A DNA stretch of 64,000 bases from Xenorhabdus griffiniae (GTDB lineage: Bacteria; Pseudomonadota; Gammaproteobacteria; Enterobacterales; Enterobacteriaceae), in contig NZ_CP147737.1 in the NCBI RefSeq assembly GCF_037265215.1, positions 1,644,001 through 1,708,000 of the forward strand, given 5' to 3'. This document shows, piece after piece, positions 18,851-31,412 of this stretch; the first letter of the stretch is position 1, and each line of letters starts with the position of its first letter. The notes beneath the pieces were generated by a model. That model worked only from the letters and a program-made list of their open reading frames with translations, did no database searches and had not been told where the DNA came from. The translations under genes and the position numbers were made by a program.

Positions 18851-19543
18851 ATGTTAAGTGAATATGAATGGCAAGCAATTTTACTGAGCTTAAAAATCTC
18901 AGCGATTGCTGTGCTATTTAGTTTGCCATTAGGGATCTTAATGGCATGGATGCTGGCTCGCTGCCAGTTTATTGGCAAATCCCTGCTTGACAGCATTATT
19001 CATCTGCCACTGGTATTACCGCCAGTCGTGGTGGGATATTTGTTACTTATCAGCATGGGGCGGCACGGAATCATTGGTGAATTCCTTTATGACTGGTTTG
19101 GTATCAGCTTTGCGTTTAATTGGACAGGAGCGGCATTAGCTTCGGCTGTGGTGGCTTTTCCACTGATGGTCAGGGCCATTCGGTTATCATTGGAGAGTGT
19201 TGATCGGTGCCTGGAACAGGCTGCCCGTACTTTGGGGGCAGGTTCGCTTAAAGTCTTTTTCACCATTACCCTGCCATTGTCATTACCTGGCATCATCGTT
19301 GGTGCGGTATTGGCGTTCGCCCGCTCGTTGGGTGAATTTGGTGCCACCATCACCTTTGTTTCCAATATTCCGGGGGAAACCCGAACCATTCCTCTTGCCA
19401 TGTATACCTTGATAGAAACGCCAGGTGCTGAAACCGCCGCAGCCCGTTTGTGTGTTATTGCCATTATATTGGCTCTGGTGTCATTGATGCTTTCTGAGTG
19501 GCTGACACGTTGGGGGAAAAAACGTTTGGGGGCAGCATGTTAG
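18851..19543 (+). CDS. modB: Molybdate ABC transporter permease
   Basis: Inner-membrane permease of about 230 residues with five to six helices and the permease coupling motif ([20 protein letters not shown], with EAA-loop glycine). The end region [20 protein letters not shown] is highly conserved in ModB. The start is uncertain: ATG at 18851 gives [12 protein letters not shown], while TTG at 18845 adds two residues and has a better distance to AGGAA at the end of modA. modC overlaps the end by seven bases. Confidence 0.95.
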   Translation: MLSEYEWQAILLSLKISAIAVLFSLPLGILMAWMLARCQFIGKSLLDSIIHLPLVLPPVVVGYLLLISMGRHGIIGEFLYDWFGISFAFNWTGAALASAVVAFPLMVRAIRLSLESVDRCLEQAARTLGAGSLKVFFTITLPLSLPGIIVGAVLAFARSLGEFGATITFVSNIPGETRTIPLAMYTLIETPGAETAAARLCVIAIILALVSLMLSEWLTRWGKKRLGAAC

Positions 19544-20601
19544 AGTTGGATTTTGAGCAGCGATTGGGTGAGCTTCACATGCAAGTGAATACCACTTTAC
19601 CAACAGAAAGTATTACTGCCATATTTGGTCTTTCGGGGGCAGGAAAAACCTCATTGATCAATGTGATTGCGGGATTGAGCCATCCACAAAAAGGCCGCAT
19701 TGTTTTAAACGGCACGATCTTAGTGGATACAGAACAAAGGATCTTTGTGCCACCAGAGAAGCGCCGAATTGGTTATGTCTTTCAGGATGCGCGACTTTTC
19801 CCGCATTATCGCGTGAAGGGAAACTTGCAGTACGGCATGGCGCCAGAGATGAAACCCCAGTTTGACAACATCATTGGCCTGTTGGGAATTGAACATTTGC
19901 TGTCTCGTTTTCCCATCACGTTATCTGGTGGAGAAAGACAGAGAGTAGCGATTGGCCGTGCATTATTGACAGCCCCTGAAATCCTGCTTATGGATGAGCC
20001 ACTGGCATCATTAGATTTACCGCGTAAACGTGAGTTATTACCTTATCTTGAAAAGTTGTCCAAAGACGTCAAAATCCCGATCCTTTATGTCAGTCACAGT
20101 TTGGATGAAATTTTACGTTTGGCAGAGAATGTTATTGTTATGGACAACGGAAAAATCAGGGCAACAGGAACCTTGGAAGATGTCTGGTCGAGCAGTGCAT
20201 TGCGTCCATGGCTGCAAAAAGAGAGTTTGGGTAGCATACTAAAAGTTTCTGTTATGGAGCATCATCAACGTTATCAAATGACCGCCGTCGCGGTGTCTGA
20301 CAAACTTCTTTGGTTGCCACAAGTTAATGTTTCTCCAGGAGCGGATCTGCGTATCCGTATTGATGCATCCGATGTTTCTTTAGTCTTGGAGCCACCAAAA
20401 TCCAGCAGCATCCGTAACACCTTACAAGTCAAAGTCATTGAGTTTTTTGAAGATAATGGCCAGGTTGATGTCAAATTAGCAGTGAGTGAACATAGCCTGT
20501 GGGCAAGAATTACGCCATGGGCGCGGGAAGAGCTTAATTTGCGGGCAGGGCAATGGTTGTATGCACAGATAAAAAGTGTTTCGTTGAATCGTCACTTATA
20601 A
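19537..20601 (+). CDS. modC: Molybdate ABC transporter ATP-binding protein
   Basis: A 354-residue ATPase energising ModB. Walker [11 protein letters not shown] (about residues 32-41), Q loop [13 protein letters not shown], signature [16 protein letters not shown] and Walker [13 protein letters not shown] are all present; a TOBE/Mop domain that binds molybdate fills the last 70 residues. The ATG at 19537 overlaps the modB stop, so translation is coupled. The frame extends further upstream inside modB but the shorter start matches the family. Confidence 0.96.
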   Translation: MLELDFEQRLGELHMQVNTTLPTESITAIFGLSGAGKTSLINVIAGLSHPQKGRIVLNGTILVDTEQRIFVPPEKRRIGYVFQDARLFPHYRVKGNLQYGMAPEMKPQFDNIIGLLGIEHLLSRFPITLSGGERQRVAIGRALLTAPEILLMDEPLASLDLPRKRELLPYLEKLSKDVKIPILYVSHSLDEILRLAENVIVMDNGKIRATGTLEDVWSSSALRPWLQKESLGSILKVSVMEHHQRYQMTAVAVSDKLLWLPQVNVSPGADLRIRIDASDVSLVLEPPKSSSIRNTLQVKVIEFFEDNGQVDVKLAVSEHSLWARITPWAREELNLRAGQWLYAQIKSVSLNRHL

Positions 20602-20620
20602 CTATCTGGAACATTATAGA

Positions 20621-20650
20621 GGGAGCAGAGCAGTGGACTGATTTGCTCCC
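20621..20650. terminator. Hairpin between modC and ybhA
   Basis: GGGAGCA (20621-20627) pairs with TGCTCCC (20644-20650) over a 16-base loop. It sits between convergent genes but has no clear T run. Confidence 0.4.
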
Positions 20651-20661
20651 GTTGGATTAAA

Positions 20662-21477
20662 TTACAGTACGTATTTTCTCAGAATTTCAGCAATGCCAGG
20701 TTGAGTATTATCCCGTGTCACAATATCTGCCCGTTCTTTGACGGCCTCAACGCCATTACCCATCGCGACACCCAACCCAACATTCTCCAGCATACTGAGA
20801 TCGTTATAATTATCACCGAAAGCAATCACATCGTTCATACTCATGCCTTGCGATTCCACCCATTGCTGTAATCGCATACCTTTGCTATTGCCTTTCTTGG
20901 CGATATCTACCTGATCAAACCATGACCATTCACACTCAAGGCCAACATTTTCCTCAATTTGTCCACTTATCTCACGCAGTTTCACTAAATCGGATGAGCT
21001 GGTAGCGAACTTCCAAATGGCATTCACCGTGTGGATTGCATCTTGAAAACTCTCTGTTTGCTGGATATTAGGGCGTTGATGTTCAGGCAGAGAATCCGAC
21101 CATGCAAGGGTTCGGACTACAGTGTGAGGAAATTGATATAAAATGGCATCATCAACATACATCAAATGCTGAATTTCCGTGCCTTGCAGATAGGAAAGTG
21201 CTTGGGAAGCTTCTTGGGCAGAGAGTGGATTAGAGGCCAATACTTTCTTTGCATGATAATCATAGGAATAAGTCCCATTGCAGCAGATCGCAGGCGTATC
21301 GAGTTGTAACGCTTGATAGAAAGGGTGGATGGCGACATGATGGCGTCCAGTGACAATCAAAACTTTGATACCTGATTGGCGGGCTTCATTTAGGGCTGTC
21401 AGTGATTCGGGCAGGATACGTTTTTGTGGATCGAGCAGTGTTCCATCGAGATCCAGCGCAATAACGCGATACGACAT
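20662..21477 (-). CDS. ybhA: Pyridoxal phosphate phosphatase of the HAD/Cof family (YbhA)
   Basis: A 271-residue haloacid-dehalogenase-type phosphatase with the nucleophile motif DLDGTLLDPQKR (Asp9 region), a C2 cap, and the late motif VIAFGDNYNDLSMLENVG that binds magnesium. Length and position between modC and pgl identify it as YbhA, which in E. coli hydrolyses pyridoxal phosphate and some sugar phosphates. Convergent with modC, divergent from pgl. A type C repeat lies in its upstream region. Confidence 0.92.
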   Translation of the reverse strand: MSYRVIALDLDGTLLDPQKRILPESLTALNEARQSGIKVLIVTGRHHVAIHPFYQALQLDTPAICCNGTYSYDYHAKKVLASNPLSAQEASQALSYLQGTEIQHLMYVDDAILYQFPHTVVRTLAWSDSLPEHQRPNIQQTESFQDAIHTVNAIWKFATSSSDLVKLREISGQIEENVGLECEWSWFDQVDIAKKGNSKGMRLQQWVESQGMSMNDVIAFGDNYNDLSMLENVGLGVAMGNGVEAVKERADIVTRDNTQPGIAEILRKYVL

Positions 21478-21547
21478 GAGTTGTCCTCTAAGTTGTCCAT
21501 GATATAAACAAAATATTATACGTTAGTTGAATATAGTTAAACCGTCA

Positions 21548-21655
21548 TATACCAATTGCCTTTCAAGATGCGTCTTATATCTCCTCGCGTAGCGGGGGGA
21601 AAATATAAACAATCATATTGATTTGCAAACTGCAATTGGACGTTGGATTGGTATA
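21548..21655 (+). repeat. Type C inverted-repeat element, full-length copy 2
   Basis: From TATACCAATTGCCTTTCAAG to TTGGATTGGTATA, with a central imperfect hairpin around CTCCTCGCGTAGCGGGGGG. It lies between the divergent genes ybhA and pgl and so overlaps or displaces their promoters. Confidence 0.88.
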
Positions 21656-21732
21656 TGGATAGTTTAGCAGGCAAAATCTTTCAAGAATCGTTACAGATCA
21701 ATGAAATGGTAATGAAGTATTAAGGAGAGAAC

Positions 21733-22719
21733 ATGAAACAGGTGGTTTATACAGCCAGCCCAAATAGCCAACAAATTCACGTGTGGTCGCTGAATGTAGC
21801 AGGGGAACTTGTGCTTCTCCAGACCGTAAATGTGCCCGGTGAAGTACAGCCAATGGTTGTCAACCCTGATGGTAAACACTTATATGTAGGAATTCGTCCG
21901 CAATTTAGTATCGTCACCTATGCAATTGGGGCAGATGGACGTCTTGAACAGCAGGCTATTGCACCATTGCCGGGTAGCCCAACGCATATATCTACTGACA
22001 GAGCAGGGCGTTTTTTATTTTCTGCATCTTACAGCTTTAATAACTTAAGCGTTCATCCTATTGATCAAAATGGGATCGTTACAGCACCACATCAAATTGT
22101 AGAAGGCCTGCAAGCGCCACACTCTGCCAATATTGAGCGGGAAAATCGTCAACTGCTGGTTCCCTGTCTGAAAGAAGATCACATTCGTATTTTCAATTTA
22201 GATGAGCAAGGCTATCTGACAGAAAGCCGGACAGATGAAATAACGACAGCAGTAGGTGCAGGCCCACGTCATATGGCATTCCATCCGGAAAAACAGGCTA
22301 TTTACTGCATTAATGAGTTGGATTCAACCGTTGATGTTCTGCGTCAATGGGAAAAATACCGTATCGTGCAATCAGTTGATTCGCTGCCGACAGATTTTTC
22401 CAACGTTCGGTGGTCGGCAGATATTCATATCACACCGGATGGCCGACATCTTTATACCAGTGAACGTTCAGAAAGCCTGCTCAGCCATTTTCGCGTTTCA
22501 GAAGATGGTTATCACCTGACATTAGTTGGTCATTATCCGACAGAAACCCAGCCTCGTGGTTTTGCCATCGATCACAGTGGTCGTTTCCTGATTGCATCAG
22601 GGCAGAAATCAGATCATATTTCTGTATCACGCATTGACAAATATTCGGGGGAATTAACGCAACTGGCGCGTTATCCGGTTGGTAAAGGCCCGATGTGGGT
22701 GACGGTATTAGCGCTGTAA
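21733..22719 (+). CDS. pgl: 6-phosphogluconolactonase, propeller type
   Basis: A 328-residue seven-bladed beta-propeller lactonase (YbhE type) that hydrolyses 6-phosphogluconolactone in the oxidative pentose phosphate pathway. Repeated propeller motifs are visible, for example [42 protein letters not shown] and [13 protein letters not shown]. The ATG follows AAGGAGAGA. The gene order modC-ybhA-pgl-bio matches E. coli. Confidence 0.96.
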   Translation: MKQVVYTASPNSQQIHVWSLNVAGELVLLQTVNVPGEVQPMVVNPDGKHLYVGIRPQFSIVTYAIGADGRLEQQAIAPLPGSPTHISTDRAGRFLFSASYSFNNLSVHPIDQNGIVTAPHQIVEGLQAPHSANIERENRQLLVPCLKEDHIRIFNLDEQGYLTESRTDEITTAVGAGPRHMAFHPEKQAIYCINELDSTVDVLRQWEKYRIVQSVDSLPTDFSNVRWSADIHITPDGRHLYTSERSESLLSHFRVSEDGYHLTLVGHYPTETQPRGFAIDHSGRFLIASGQKSDHISVSRIDKYSGELTQLARYPVGKGPMWVTVLAL

Positions 22720-22728
22720 CCTTGGGCT

Positions 22729-22758
22729 TCCAGTCACATAGCTTGCTATGTGACTGGA
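22729..22758 (+). terminator. Hairpin terminator after pgl
   Basis: TCCAGTCACATAG (22729-22741) and CTATGTGACTGGA (22746-22758) form a perfect 13-bp stem with a four-base loop. The T content after it is modest. Confidence 0.7.
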
Positions 22759-22798
22759 GAATACGCCTTTGCTACTTAAGATAAAAAATTAATGCAAT

Positions 22799-23377
22799 TT
22801 ATTGTTGGATTAGATTAAAAGAGCCGATACCAGATAAAACAATAGGGTATGTAATTAATATGTGATTCTGTTGTACAGAATATAAATCGCCCAAATAAAC
22901 ATTTCCTTTTAAAAGACGTAATATAATATTTCTTGGGTAAATATAAAGTTGAATATTTAATGGCGCGTTGATAATGGAGTAAGGGTATTTTACAACGCCA
23001 CCAAGATGAATATTATTAAAATTCAGTAGTGGTGTATTATGTCCTCCCTGAATATAGCCATTGAAATTGGTTTTTTTACCTATATTTGGCTGATGCCCAA
23101 TAATAGCCGAGTTAGATGATACCTGGATAAAAGGATAATTACCATATTGATAATATGTATTAATGTTAAAATGCCCACTGATAAATTCTGTTTGTTGCAA
23201 GACAGGGCTGGTTAATGTATCTGGTTTAACTGTTTCTGCAAACAAAGGAGCTAACTCAGGTTTTTCTCTTACCAGAATTTCATAATGTGAAATTTCTTGC
23301 TCATACCTGTTTTTAGATAGTTTAAATACATCCTGCATTTCTTCATTGGAAGGGGTGATCAAATTTTCTGTATTCAT
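22799..23377 (-). CDS. Hypothetical protein, possibly VapA/VapB-like
   Basis: A 192-residue protein without a signal peptide or membrane helix. The first about 75 residues are helical and charged (NEEMQDVFKLSKNRYEQEI); the rest, from about FISGHFNINTYYQ, looks like beta-rich barrel sequence with regularly spaced Gly and aromatic residues (GYIQGGHNTPLLNFNNIHLG, then LKGNVYLGDLYSV and LSGIGSFNL). The layout of the C-terminal part, with a GG turn, a late LG and a final G-x-GSF, recalls the VapA/VapB virulence-associated proteins of Rhodococcus, but this is from memory and weak. AGAGGAAAA precedes the ATG. AT-rich, lies between pgl and bioA where E. coli has other genes, so probably acquired. Confidence 0.6.
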   Translation of the reverse strand: MNTENLITPSNEEMQDVFKLSKNRYEQEISHYEILVREKPELAPLFAETVKPDTLTSPVLQQTEFISGHFNINTYYQYGNYPFIQVSSNSAIIGHQPNIGKKTNFNGYIQGGHNTPLLNFNNIHLGGVVKYPYSIINAPLNIQLYIYPRNIILRLLKGNVYLGDLYSVQQNHILITYPIVLSGIGSFNLIQQ

Positions 23378-23569
23378 GATATTTTCCTCTTTGTTTAAAT
23401 GAGTGTGGTTACGTCATGAATATACCAAATAACTTATTTCTAGGTGACGAAATAACCTCTGTTTTTGTCATTAATATTTATCAGTGATTGACGTTTGGAA
23501 ATGCATTTAATATGTTTTTTTATTAGGGATATAATAATCAGGTTTATTTGTTTCAGTCATATAATGAGA

Positions 23570-23674
23570 TATACCAATCTAACTTCAAAATGTTTTTGAT
23601 TTATTTCTGCTAAGCGGAAATAAATCAGGTTTCATATCGTGTTGTAAATTGCGATTTGAAGTTTAATGCGTATA
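23570..23674 (-). repeat. Type A inverted-repeat element, full-length copy 4
   Basis: From TATACCAATCTAACTTCAAA to AGTTTAATGCGTATA. The central stem is GATTTATTTC with GAAATAAATC, clearly different in sequence from other copies but still paired. Its outer end touches the type B element. Confidence 0.9.
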
Positions 23675-23770
23675 AATAGCTTTCAAAATGATAGGAGTAT
23701 TCCTTACCCCGCGCACCGCGCGGGGTAAGGAACGCCAACATCTGATGCTTTCAGTATTATGAAAACCTGT
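23675..23770 (+). repeat. Type B palindromic repeat, copy 2
   Basis: Arms AATAGCTTTCAAAATGATAG and CTGATGCTTTCAGTATTAT surround the palindrome TTCCTTACCCCGCGC / GCGCGGGGTAAGGAA (23701-23732). It is the reverse complement of the copy at 11452 apart from a few changes. Confidence 0.88.
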
Positions 23771-23794
23771 TTATATGACTGGATATATTTTTAT

Positions 23795-25063
23795 TTAATT
23801 TATTGTACCCGCAATGGCCTTTGTCAGCTTTGCTAGCTGTTCTGTTTGAATAATATAAGGCGGCATCAGGTAAATTAACCGGCCAAATGGCCTGATCCAT
23901 ACCCCATGTTGGACAAAATGGCGTTGTAATGAAGCGACATTTACGGGCTGTTTCATTTCAACCACACCTATCGCGCCTAACACCCGAACATCTTTGACTA
24001 AACTATGTGACTTGAGGGGAAATAGTTCTGCTTTTAATTGAGTTTCAATTGCTTGAATACGTTGTTGCCATGGGCTGTCAGCGAGCAATTTCAGGCTGGC
24101 ACTGGCGACGGCGCAAGCCAGAGGATTACCCATAAAAGTTGGGCCATGCATAAAACAGCCCGCTTCACTTTGACTGATAGTTTCAGCAATATGGCGGGTA
24201 GTCAGTGTTGCGGACAATGTCATATATCCTCCCGTCAATGCCTTGCCTAAGCACAATATATCTGGCTCAATCTGCGCATGTTCACAGGCGAATAACTTGC
24301 CAGTTCGCCCAAATCCGGTAGCAATCTCATCTGCAATTAACAAGATCTGATATTCATCACAAAGCTGACGAACCTGACGCAGATATTCAGGATGATAAAT
24401 TCGCATCCCGCCAGCACCCTGAACAATAGGTTCTAAAACTACAGCGGCTACTTCATCATGATATTGCAGCAATAATTGTTTCAAAGACGCGATATCTTCT
24501 GCTTGCCATTCATCACCAAACTGGCATTGCGGAGCATCGGCAAACAGATGATTGGGGAGATAGCCTTTGTACAGATTATGCATGGAGTTGTCTGGATCGC
24601 AGACAGACATAGCCCCGAAAGTGTCGCCATGATAACCATGACGCAGGGTCAGGAAACGATGGCGTTTTTTCCCTTTGGCCTGCCAATATTGCAATGCCAT
24701 TTTTAGGGCGACTTCGACGGCGACAGAGCCTGAATCCGCCAAAAAAACACACTCCAAAGCATCCGGCGTCATCGCCACCAATTGCCTGCACAGTGCAACC
24801 GCAGGAGGGTGGGTTATGCCGCCAAACATAACATGGGACATCTTATCGATTTGTGATTTTGCGGCTTCATTGAGAGCAGGATGATTATAACCATGGATAG
24901 CCGCCCACCATGAAGACATACCATCAATCAATGTGCGACCGTCTGATAAAACCAATTCTACACCTGTGGCTGATATGACCGGATAGGTGGGAAGTGGATT
25001 TGTCATTGAGGTATATGGATGCCAAATATGGCGCTGGTCAAATTCAAGATCTGAAGGAGTCAT
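23795..25063 (-). CDS. bioA: Adenosylmethionine-8-amino-7-oxononanoate transaminase
   Basis: PLP enzyme that converts KAPA to DAPA with S-adenosylmethionine as amino donor in biotin synthesis. The 422-residue length is normal. Typical class III aminotransferase features are visible: [16 protein letters not shown] at the N-terminus, [33 protein letters not shown] and the PLP lysine in [16 protein letters not shown]. Divergent from bioBFCD across the BirA operator. The type B palindrome downstream may serve as terminator. Confidence 0.97.
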   Translation of the reverse strand: MTPSDLEFDQRHIWHPYTSMTNPLPTYPVISATGVELVLSDGRTLIDGMSSWWAAIHGYNHPALNEAAKSQIDKMSHVMFGGITHPPAVALCRQLVAMTPDALECVFLADSGSVAVEVALKMALQYWQAKGKKRHRFLTLRHGYHGDTFGAMSVCDPDNSMHNLYKGYLPNHLFADAPQCQFGDEWQAEDIASLKQLLLQYHDEVAAVVLEPIVQGAGGMRIYHPEYLRQVRQLCDEYQILLIADEIATGFGRTGKLFACEHAQIEPDILCLGKALTGGYMTLSATLTTRHIAETISQSEAGCFMHGPTFMGNPLACAVASASLKLLADSPWQQRIQAIETQLKAELFPLKSHSLVKDVRVLGAIGVVEMKQPVNVASLQRHFVQHGVWIRPFGRLIYLMPPYIIQTEQLAKLTKAIAGTIN

Positions 25064-25075
25064 AATAACTTTAAC

Positions 25076-25105
25076 GTAAACCTTTTTTAGTTCATTTTGG
25101 TTGAC
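25076..25105. promoter_or_regulatory. BirA (biotin) operator between bioA and bioB
   Basis: GTAAACC (25076-25082) and GGTTGAC (25099-25105) are separated by 16 bases, matching the BirA half-site pattern TTGTAAACC / GGTTTACAA with one weaker half. It lies in the 95-base gap between the divergent bio genes, so BirA with biotinyl-AMP should repress both directions. Confidence 0.85.
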
Positions 25106-25158
25106 ATGATAGCGAGGCTATTTAAACTGACAACATTTTTTACATCGGAGATGTTATT

Positions 25159-26199
25159 GTGAGCGAGCGTCAACAATGGACTATCAAACAAACACAGGCG
25201 TTGTTTGATAAACCTTTTTTTGAATTATTATTTCAGGCACAACAGGTACACCGCGAACATTTTGACCCACAACAAGTACAGGTCAGCACTCTGCTTTCGA
25301 TCAAGACGGGCGCTTGCCCAGAAGACTGTAAATATTGTCCGCAAAGCTCCCGTTACAAAACGGGCCTGGAAAAAGAGCGGTTGATGGAAGTGGAAAAAGT
25401 CATTGAATCAGCGCATAAAGCGAAAAATGCGGGCTCAACCCGTTTTTGCATGGGGGCGGCCTGGAAAAACCCCCATGAACGTGACATGCCGTATTTGGAG
25501 AAAATGGTCAAGGAAGTCAAGGCATTGGGAATGGAAACCTGCATGACGTTGGGTATGCTGAACCACTCTCAGGCACAGCGTTTGGCAGAGGCAGGTCTGG
25601 ATTATTACAACCATAACTTAGACACCTCGCCAGAATTTTACGGCAATATCATCACCACTCGAAGTTATCAGGACAGGCTGGACACGTTGGATAATGTCCG
25701 CAATGCGGGCATTAAAGTTTGCTCTGGCGGTATCGTTGGGTTGGGAGAGCAAATTCGCGATCGGGCAGCATTATTGGTGCAATTAGCAAACCTGCCTAAG
25801 CCACCGGAAAGTGTACCAATCAATATGCTGGTAAAAGTAAAAGGGACGCCATTGGAAAACAATGAAGATGTCGATCCTTTTGACTTTATTCGTACCATTG
25901 CGGTAGCACGGATCATGATGCCAAAATCTCACGTCCGTTTATCCGCTGGACGTGAACAGATGAATGAACAAACTCAGGCTATGTGCTTTATGGCGGGGGC
26001 TAACTCCATTTTCTACGGCTGTAAGTTGTTGACAACACCAAACCCGGATGAAGATAAAGATCTGCAACTGTTCCGCCGTTTGGGTATCAATCCTCAACAG
26101 ACAAAGACGGCATTTGGTGACAATCAACAGCAGCAAAATTTGACAGAAGCCATCCTTCATAATGCTGATAACGAACAATTCTATAATGCGGCAATATGA
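25159..26199 (+). CDS. bioB: Biotin synthase
   Basis: Radical SAM enzyme that inserts sulphur into dethiobiotin. The 346-residue protein has the CxxxCxxC cluster motif in [14 protein letters not shown] (about residues 53-60) and the conserved [21 protein letters not shown] with the Arg and Cys near the second iron-sulphur cluster. The start at 25159 is GTG following the motif CGGAGATGTTATT. bioF overlaps the stop codon by four bases. Confidence 0.97.
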   Translation: MSERQQWTIKQTQALFDKPFFELLFQAQQVHREHFDPQQVQVSTLLSIKTGACPEDCKYCPQSSRYKTGLEKERLMEVEKVIESAHKAKNAGSTRFCMGAAWKNPHERDMPYLEKMVKEVKALGMETCMTLGMLNHSQAQRLAEAGLDYYNHNLDTSPEFYGNIITTRSYQDRLDTLDNVRNAGIKVCSGGIVGLGEQIRDRAALLVQLANLPKPPESVPINMLVKVKGTPLENNEDVDPFDFIRTIAVARIMMPKSHVRLSAGREQMNEQTQAMCFMAGANSIFYGCKLLTTPNPDEDKDLQLFRRLGINPQQTKTAFGDNQQQQNLTEAILHNADNEQFYNAAI

Positions 26200-27350
26200 T
26201 GAGCTGGTCAGACTTTTTCTCCCGGCGTTTGGCCGAACGTCGGGGCACTCCTCTGTGGCGTAACAGGCAAGTCCATCACGGATCTGATGGACGTTTATTA
26301 TCTACGTCGGACGGCCAATATCTTAATTTTTCCAGTAACGATTATCTTGGGCTGAGCCAACATCCCAAGATTATTGCTGCCTGGCAACAGGGTGCCCAGC
26401 AATATGGTGTAGGCAGTGGCGGTTCAGGGCATGTTACGGGCTACACTGCTGCACATCATACTCTGGAGCAACAATTGGCTGAGTGGTTGGGATACTCTCG
26501 TGCTTTGCTTTTTATTTCCGGCTATACCGCTAATCAAGGGGTGATTGCGGCGTTGATGGCAAGGGAAGATCGCATTATTGCCGATCGACTAAGCCATGCG
26601 TCGTTGCTCGAAGCAGCAATGCACTCGCCCGCCCAACTGCGGCGCTTTCTGCACAATGATATGGGCTCTTTGCAGCAACATTTGACAACAGCATGTCTTG
26701 GTAAGACGCTGGTAGTCACGGAAGGTGTTTTTAGCATGGATGGCGATTATGCACCACTTGACGCTATTGCGCAGCAAGCGAAATCTACGGCAAGTTGGCT
26801 GATGGTGGATGATGCCCACGGTATCGGCATTCACGGAGATGAAGGACGTGGCAGTTGTTGGATGCAAAATGTTAAACCAGAGATTCTAATCGTCACCTTT
26901 GGCAAAGCATTTGGATTGAGTGGCGCCGCCGTTTTATGTGATGAACAAACTGCGGAATACTTGCTCCAATATGCCCGGCATCTGATTTACAGTACCTCAA
27001 TGCCTCCCGCGCAGGCAGTGGCACTTTCCGAAGCCATACGGCAAATCAAGGCTGGGGATGAGTTGCGTCAGCGGTTGCAAAACAACATTCGTTACTTTCG
27101 CCGCGAAGCACAGCATCTGCCTTTTGCATTGATGAATTCAGAAACAGCCATCCAGCCATTAATTGTGGGTGATAATGAACGTTGTACCGCACTGTCTCAT
27201 GCGCTTAAGCAAAAAAAAGTGTGGGTTAAAGCGATACTTCCCCCCACGGTTCCCCCTGACAGTGCACGATTGCGTATTACATTGACAGCCAACCATACAC
27301 GGCACGACATTGATGCATTACTGGAGGCATTGCATGGATCTGGTTGTTAA
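26196..27350 (+). CDS. bioF: 8-amino-7-oxononanoate synthase
   Basis: PLP-dependent alpha-oxoamine synthase that joins pimeloyl-ACP and alanine to form KAPA. The 384 residues contain the pocket motif [25 protein letters not shown] with the conserved Asp and His, and the PLP lysine in [16 protein letters not shown]. It overlaps bioB by four bases and bioC by 17 bases, giving a tightly coupled operon. Confidence 0.97.
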   Translation: MMSWSDFFSRRLAERRGTPLWRNRQVHHGSDGRLLSTSDGQYLNFSSNDYLGLSQHPKIIAAWQQGAQQYGVGSGGSGHVTGYTAAHHTLEQQLAEWLGYSRALLFISGYTANQGVIAALMAREDRIIADRLSHASLLEAAMHSPAQLRRFLHNDMGSLQQHLTTACLGKTLVVTEGVFSMDGDYAPLDAIAQQAKSTASWLMVDDAHGIGIHGDEGRGSCWMQNVKPEILIVTFGKAFGLSGAAVLCDEQTAEYLLQYARHLIYSTSMPPAQAVALSEAIRQIKAGDELRQRLQNNIRYFRREAQHLPFALMNSETAIQPLIVGDNERCTALSHALKQKKVWVKAILPPTVPPDSARLRITLTANHTRHDIDALLEALHGSGC

Positions 27351-28107
27351 ATCTGTTGACAAGCAAGCGATTGCCGGTGCTTTTGGGCGCGCGGCTGCCA
27401 AATATGACACAGTGGCTAAATTGCAACAGCAAACCGGTGAATATTTGCTGGGATTGGCACAAGCGGAAAAGATTGGTGGACGAGTACTGGATGCGGGGTG
27501 TGGAACCGGTTTTTTTAGTGCTCGTTGGAAACAGTTGGGGAAACAAGTGATCGCCCTGGATTTGGCTTCCGGTATGTTGAGCCATGCAAAGGAACAACAA
27601 GTTGCTGATTATTATTTGCAAGGGGATATCGAACATTTGGGGTTAGCGGATAACAGCGTAGACCTCTGTTTCAGCAATCTGGCGGTGCAATGGTGCAATG
27701 ATTTGCCAAGCGCCTTGCGCGAATTTTATCGTGTGACTCGTCCTGGTGGATTGATCGTATTTTCCACGCTTGCACAGGGTTCACTGAATGAATTGGCCAC
27801 TGCTTGGGCGCGAGTGGATGATTATCGGCATATTAATCATTTTCTGCCATTGCGAGCAATTACTCAGGCATGTCAACTCTATCGACATAAAGTCATTAAC
27901 CGGCAATATTACCAGCACTATCCACAACTGTTGCCCTTACTGAATTCTCTAAAAGGGATCGGTGCAACACATCTGCATTATGGCCGCCAGCAGGGATTAA
28001 TGACAAAAAAACGGCTCACTGCGCTTGCCGAAGCATATCCACGGAACAATGGGGATTACTCATTAAGCTATCAAATTGCTTTTGGAGTCATTTATTGTGA
28101 CAAATAA
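27334..28107 (+). CDS. bioC: Malonyl-ACP O-methyltransferase
   Basis: SAM-dependent methyltransferase that makes malonyl-ACP methyl ester, the primer for pimelate synthesis. The 257-residue protein has the SAM motif [12 protein letters not shown] (about residues 52-63) and [18 protein letters not shown]. The ATG at 27334 follows GGAGGC and gives [21 protein letters not shown], the usual BioC N-terminus; the open frame extends eight codons more upstream inside bioF. It overlaps bioD by 11 bases. Confidence 0.95.
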   Translation: MDLVVKSVDKQAIAGAFGRAAAKYDTVAKLQQQTGEYLLGLAQAEKIGGRVLDAGCGTGFFSARWKQLGKQVIALDLASGMLSHAKEQQVADYYLQGDIEHLGLADNSVDLCFSNLAVQWCNDLPSALREFYRVTRPGGLIVFSTLAQGSLNELATAWARVDDYRHINHFLPLRAITQACQLYRHKVINRQYYQHYPQLLPLLNSLKGIGATHLHYGRQQGLMTKKRLTALAEAYPRNNGDYSLSYQIAFGVIYCDK

Positions 28108-28780
28108 ATATTTTCTTACAGGAACCGATACCGAAGTAGGTAAAACAATGGTGAGTTGTGCTTTACTTCAAGCAGCTAATAAGAAGGGATATTTGACTGC
28201 TGGTTATAAACCTGTGGCATCTGGCAGTGAAATGACGATTGAAGGAATTCGCAATGGTGATGCACTGGCCTTGCAACGTAATAGTACGGTGCCATTGACT
28301 TACCAGGAAGTGAATCCACTGGTATTTGTGGAACCGACATCGCCGCACATTATCAGTGCGGAACTTAACCAGCCAATCGATTTTTCCGTTTTATCAGCAG
28401 GTCTGGCAGTTTTGGCAAAAAAATCTGACTGGGTTTTGATTGAGGGCGCAGGAGGATGGTATACGCCATTATCGGAAAATACGACGTTTGCTGATTGGGT
28501 GATTCAGGAGAATTTACCGGTAATTTTGACAGTCGGTGTCAAATTGGGCTGTATCAACCATGCGGCATTAACCGCAAAGGCTATTCAGTATGCGGGGTTA
28601 AAACTGGCAGGCTGGGTTGCCAATGAAATTGAACCAGCCGGTAAACGTCAGGCTGCTTATCTGGAGACATTGGAGCGCATGATCCCTGCACCGTTATTGG
28701 GCGTTATCCCTCATCTGAGTGAATCATGTGATAAAAATCACATAGGAAAATATATTACTATTGATTCTTTGGTTAACTAA
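28097..28780 (+). CDS. bioD: Dethiobiotin synthetase
   Basis: ATP-dependent carboxylase that closes the ureido ring to make dethiobiotin. The 227-residue protein has the P-loop GTDTEVGKT at residues 8-16 and WVLIEGAGGWYTPL. The start is the GTG at 28097, nine bases after GGAG, which gives the same N-terminus as E. coli BioD; the upstream ATG at 28076 lies within bioC. It is the last gene of bioBFCD. Confidence 0.95.
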   Translation: MTNKYFLTGTDTEVGKTMVSCALLQAANKKGYLTAGYKPVASGSEMTIEGIRNGDALALQRNSTVPLTYQEVNPLVFVEPTSPHIISAELNQPIDFSVLSAGLAVLAKKSDWVLIEGAGGWYTPLSENTTFADWVIQENLPVILTVGVKLGCINHAALTAKAIQYAGLKLAGWVANEIEPAGKRQAAYLETLERMIPAPLLGVIPHLSESCDKNHIGKYITIDSLVN

Positions 28781-28950
28781 TTGTTTACTGTGAGTTAGTT
28801 AAAGTTGATGCTGACTGTCGTGTTTTAGTCGTTGTTCTCACGCAGAAGATGTTTTATTTCGACAATCATTGAGTTATTTTTGATCAACAAATCGCGTGAA
28901 TCAATCAGAAAGCAGCATAAAAATATTCCACTATTGAAAAAATTTATAAG

Positions 28951-29018
28951 TGGGGATAACTCTGCAACTGCCCATGCTTAATAGGTTTTGCTGAGTTATC
29001 CACTATTCCTGTGGATAA
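28951..29018. promoter_or_regulatory. Cluster of DnaA boxes upstream of uvrB
   Basis: TGTGGATAA at 29010-29018 is a perfect consensus DnaA box on the minus strand; TTATCCACT at 28996-29004 is one base off on the plus strand; TGGGGATAA at 28951-28959 is a weaker third. The first two face each other with five bases between them. Confidence 0.65.
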
Positions 29019-29321
29019 CCTTGTGTATTAGTTTTAGAAAAGTATCCTCGTGCAAGGCCATACGCGGCTTGCGCCAGATTTGCTGTTATTCTCTACTTGG
29101 ATTTTTTTGTAATCAAAATCAATATGTTAAATAAAATCAATTCCTTTTTGCATCTCTTTGCTATTCCGTGCTTTATCATTTCAGTCATTAATACAAAAAT
29201 AGAAAAGAGCCAGATCATTATCTGGGGATAAAAATAGTCATCCTTGATGTTAAACAAAGGTTAATATCATAAGATTAATAACATCCGGGCAATAACATTA
29301 TTTTGCCAAACTGACTTGAAG

Positions 29322-29337
29322 CTGGTTTTTTATCCAG
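29322..29337. promoter_or_regulatory. LexA (SOS) box of uvrB
   Basis: CTGGTTTTTTATCCAG is a 16-base palindromic site of the CTGT-N8-ACAG type with symmetrical G/C changes. It is 45 bases before the uvrB start and closely resembles the E. coli uvrB LexA site. Confidence 0.8.
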
Positions 29338-29381
29338 TATGATAAAAATAATTTTGTCGATGTATGGATGGCGTGGGGAAA

Positions 29382-31401
<2,020 letters not shown>

Positions 31402-31412
<11 letters not shown>

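Larger units (their letters stand above)
23378..23794. other. Intergenic region between the orphan gene and bioA
   Basis: About 420 bases. The first 190 are AT-rich and contain the promoter side of the minus-strand orphan gene. The rest is a full-length type A repeat followed directly by a type B palindrome, which probably also acts as the terminator of bioA. Confidence 0.55.
28781..29381 (+). other. bioD-uvrB intergenic region with DnaA boxes and LexA site
   Basis: A 600-base AT-rich gap without a gene. It contains three DnaA-box-like 9-mers within 70 bases (28951-29018), a mid-section without recognisable features, and a LexA box just before uvrB. A similar arrangement of multiple uvrB promoters with DnaA and LexA sites is known from E. 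coli. Confidence 0.6.
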
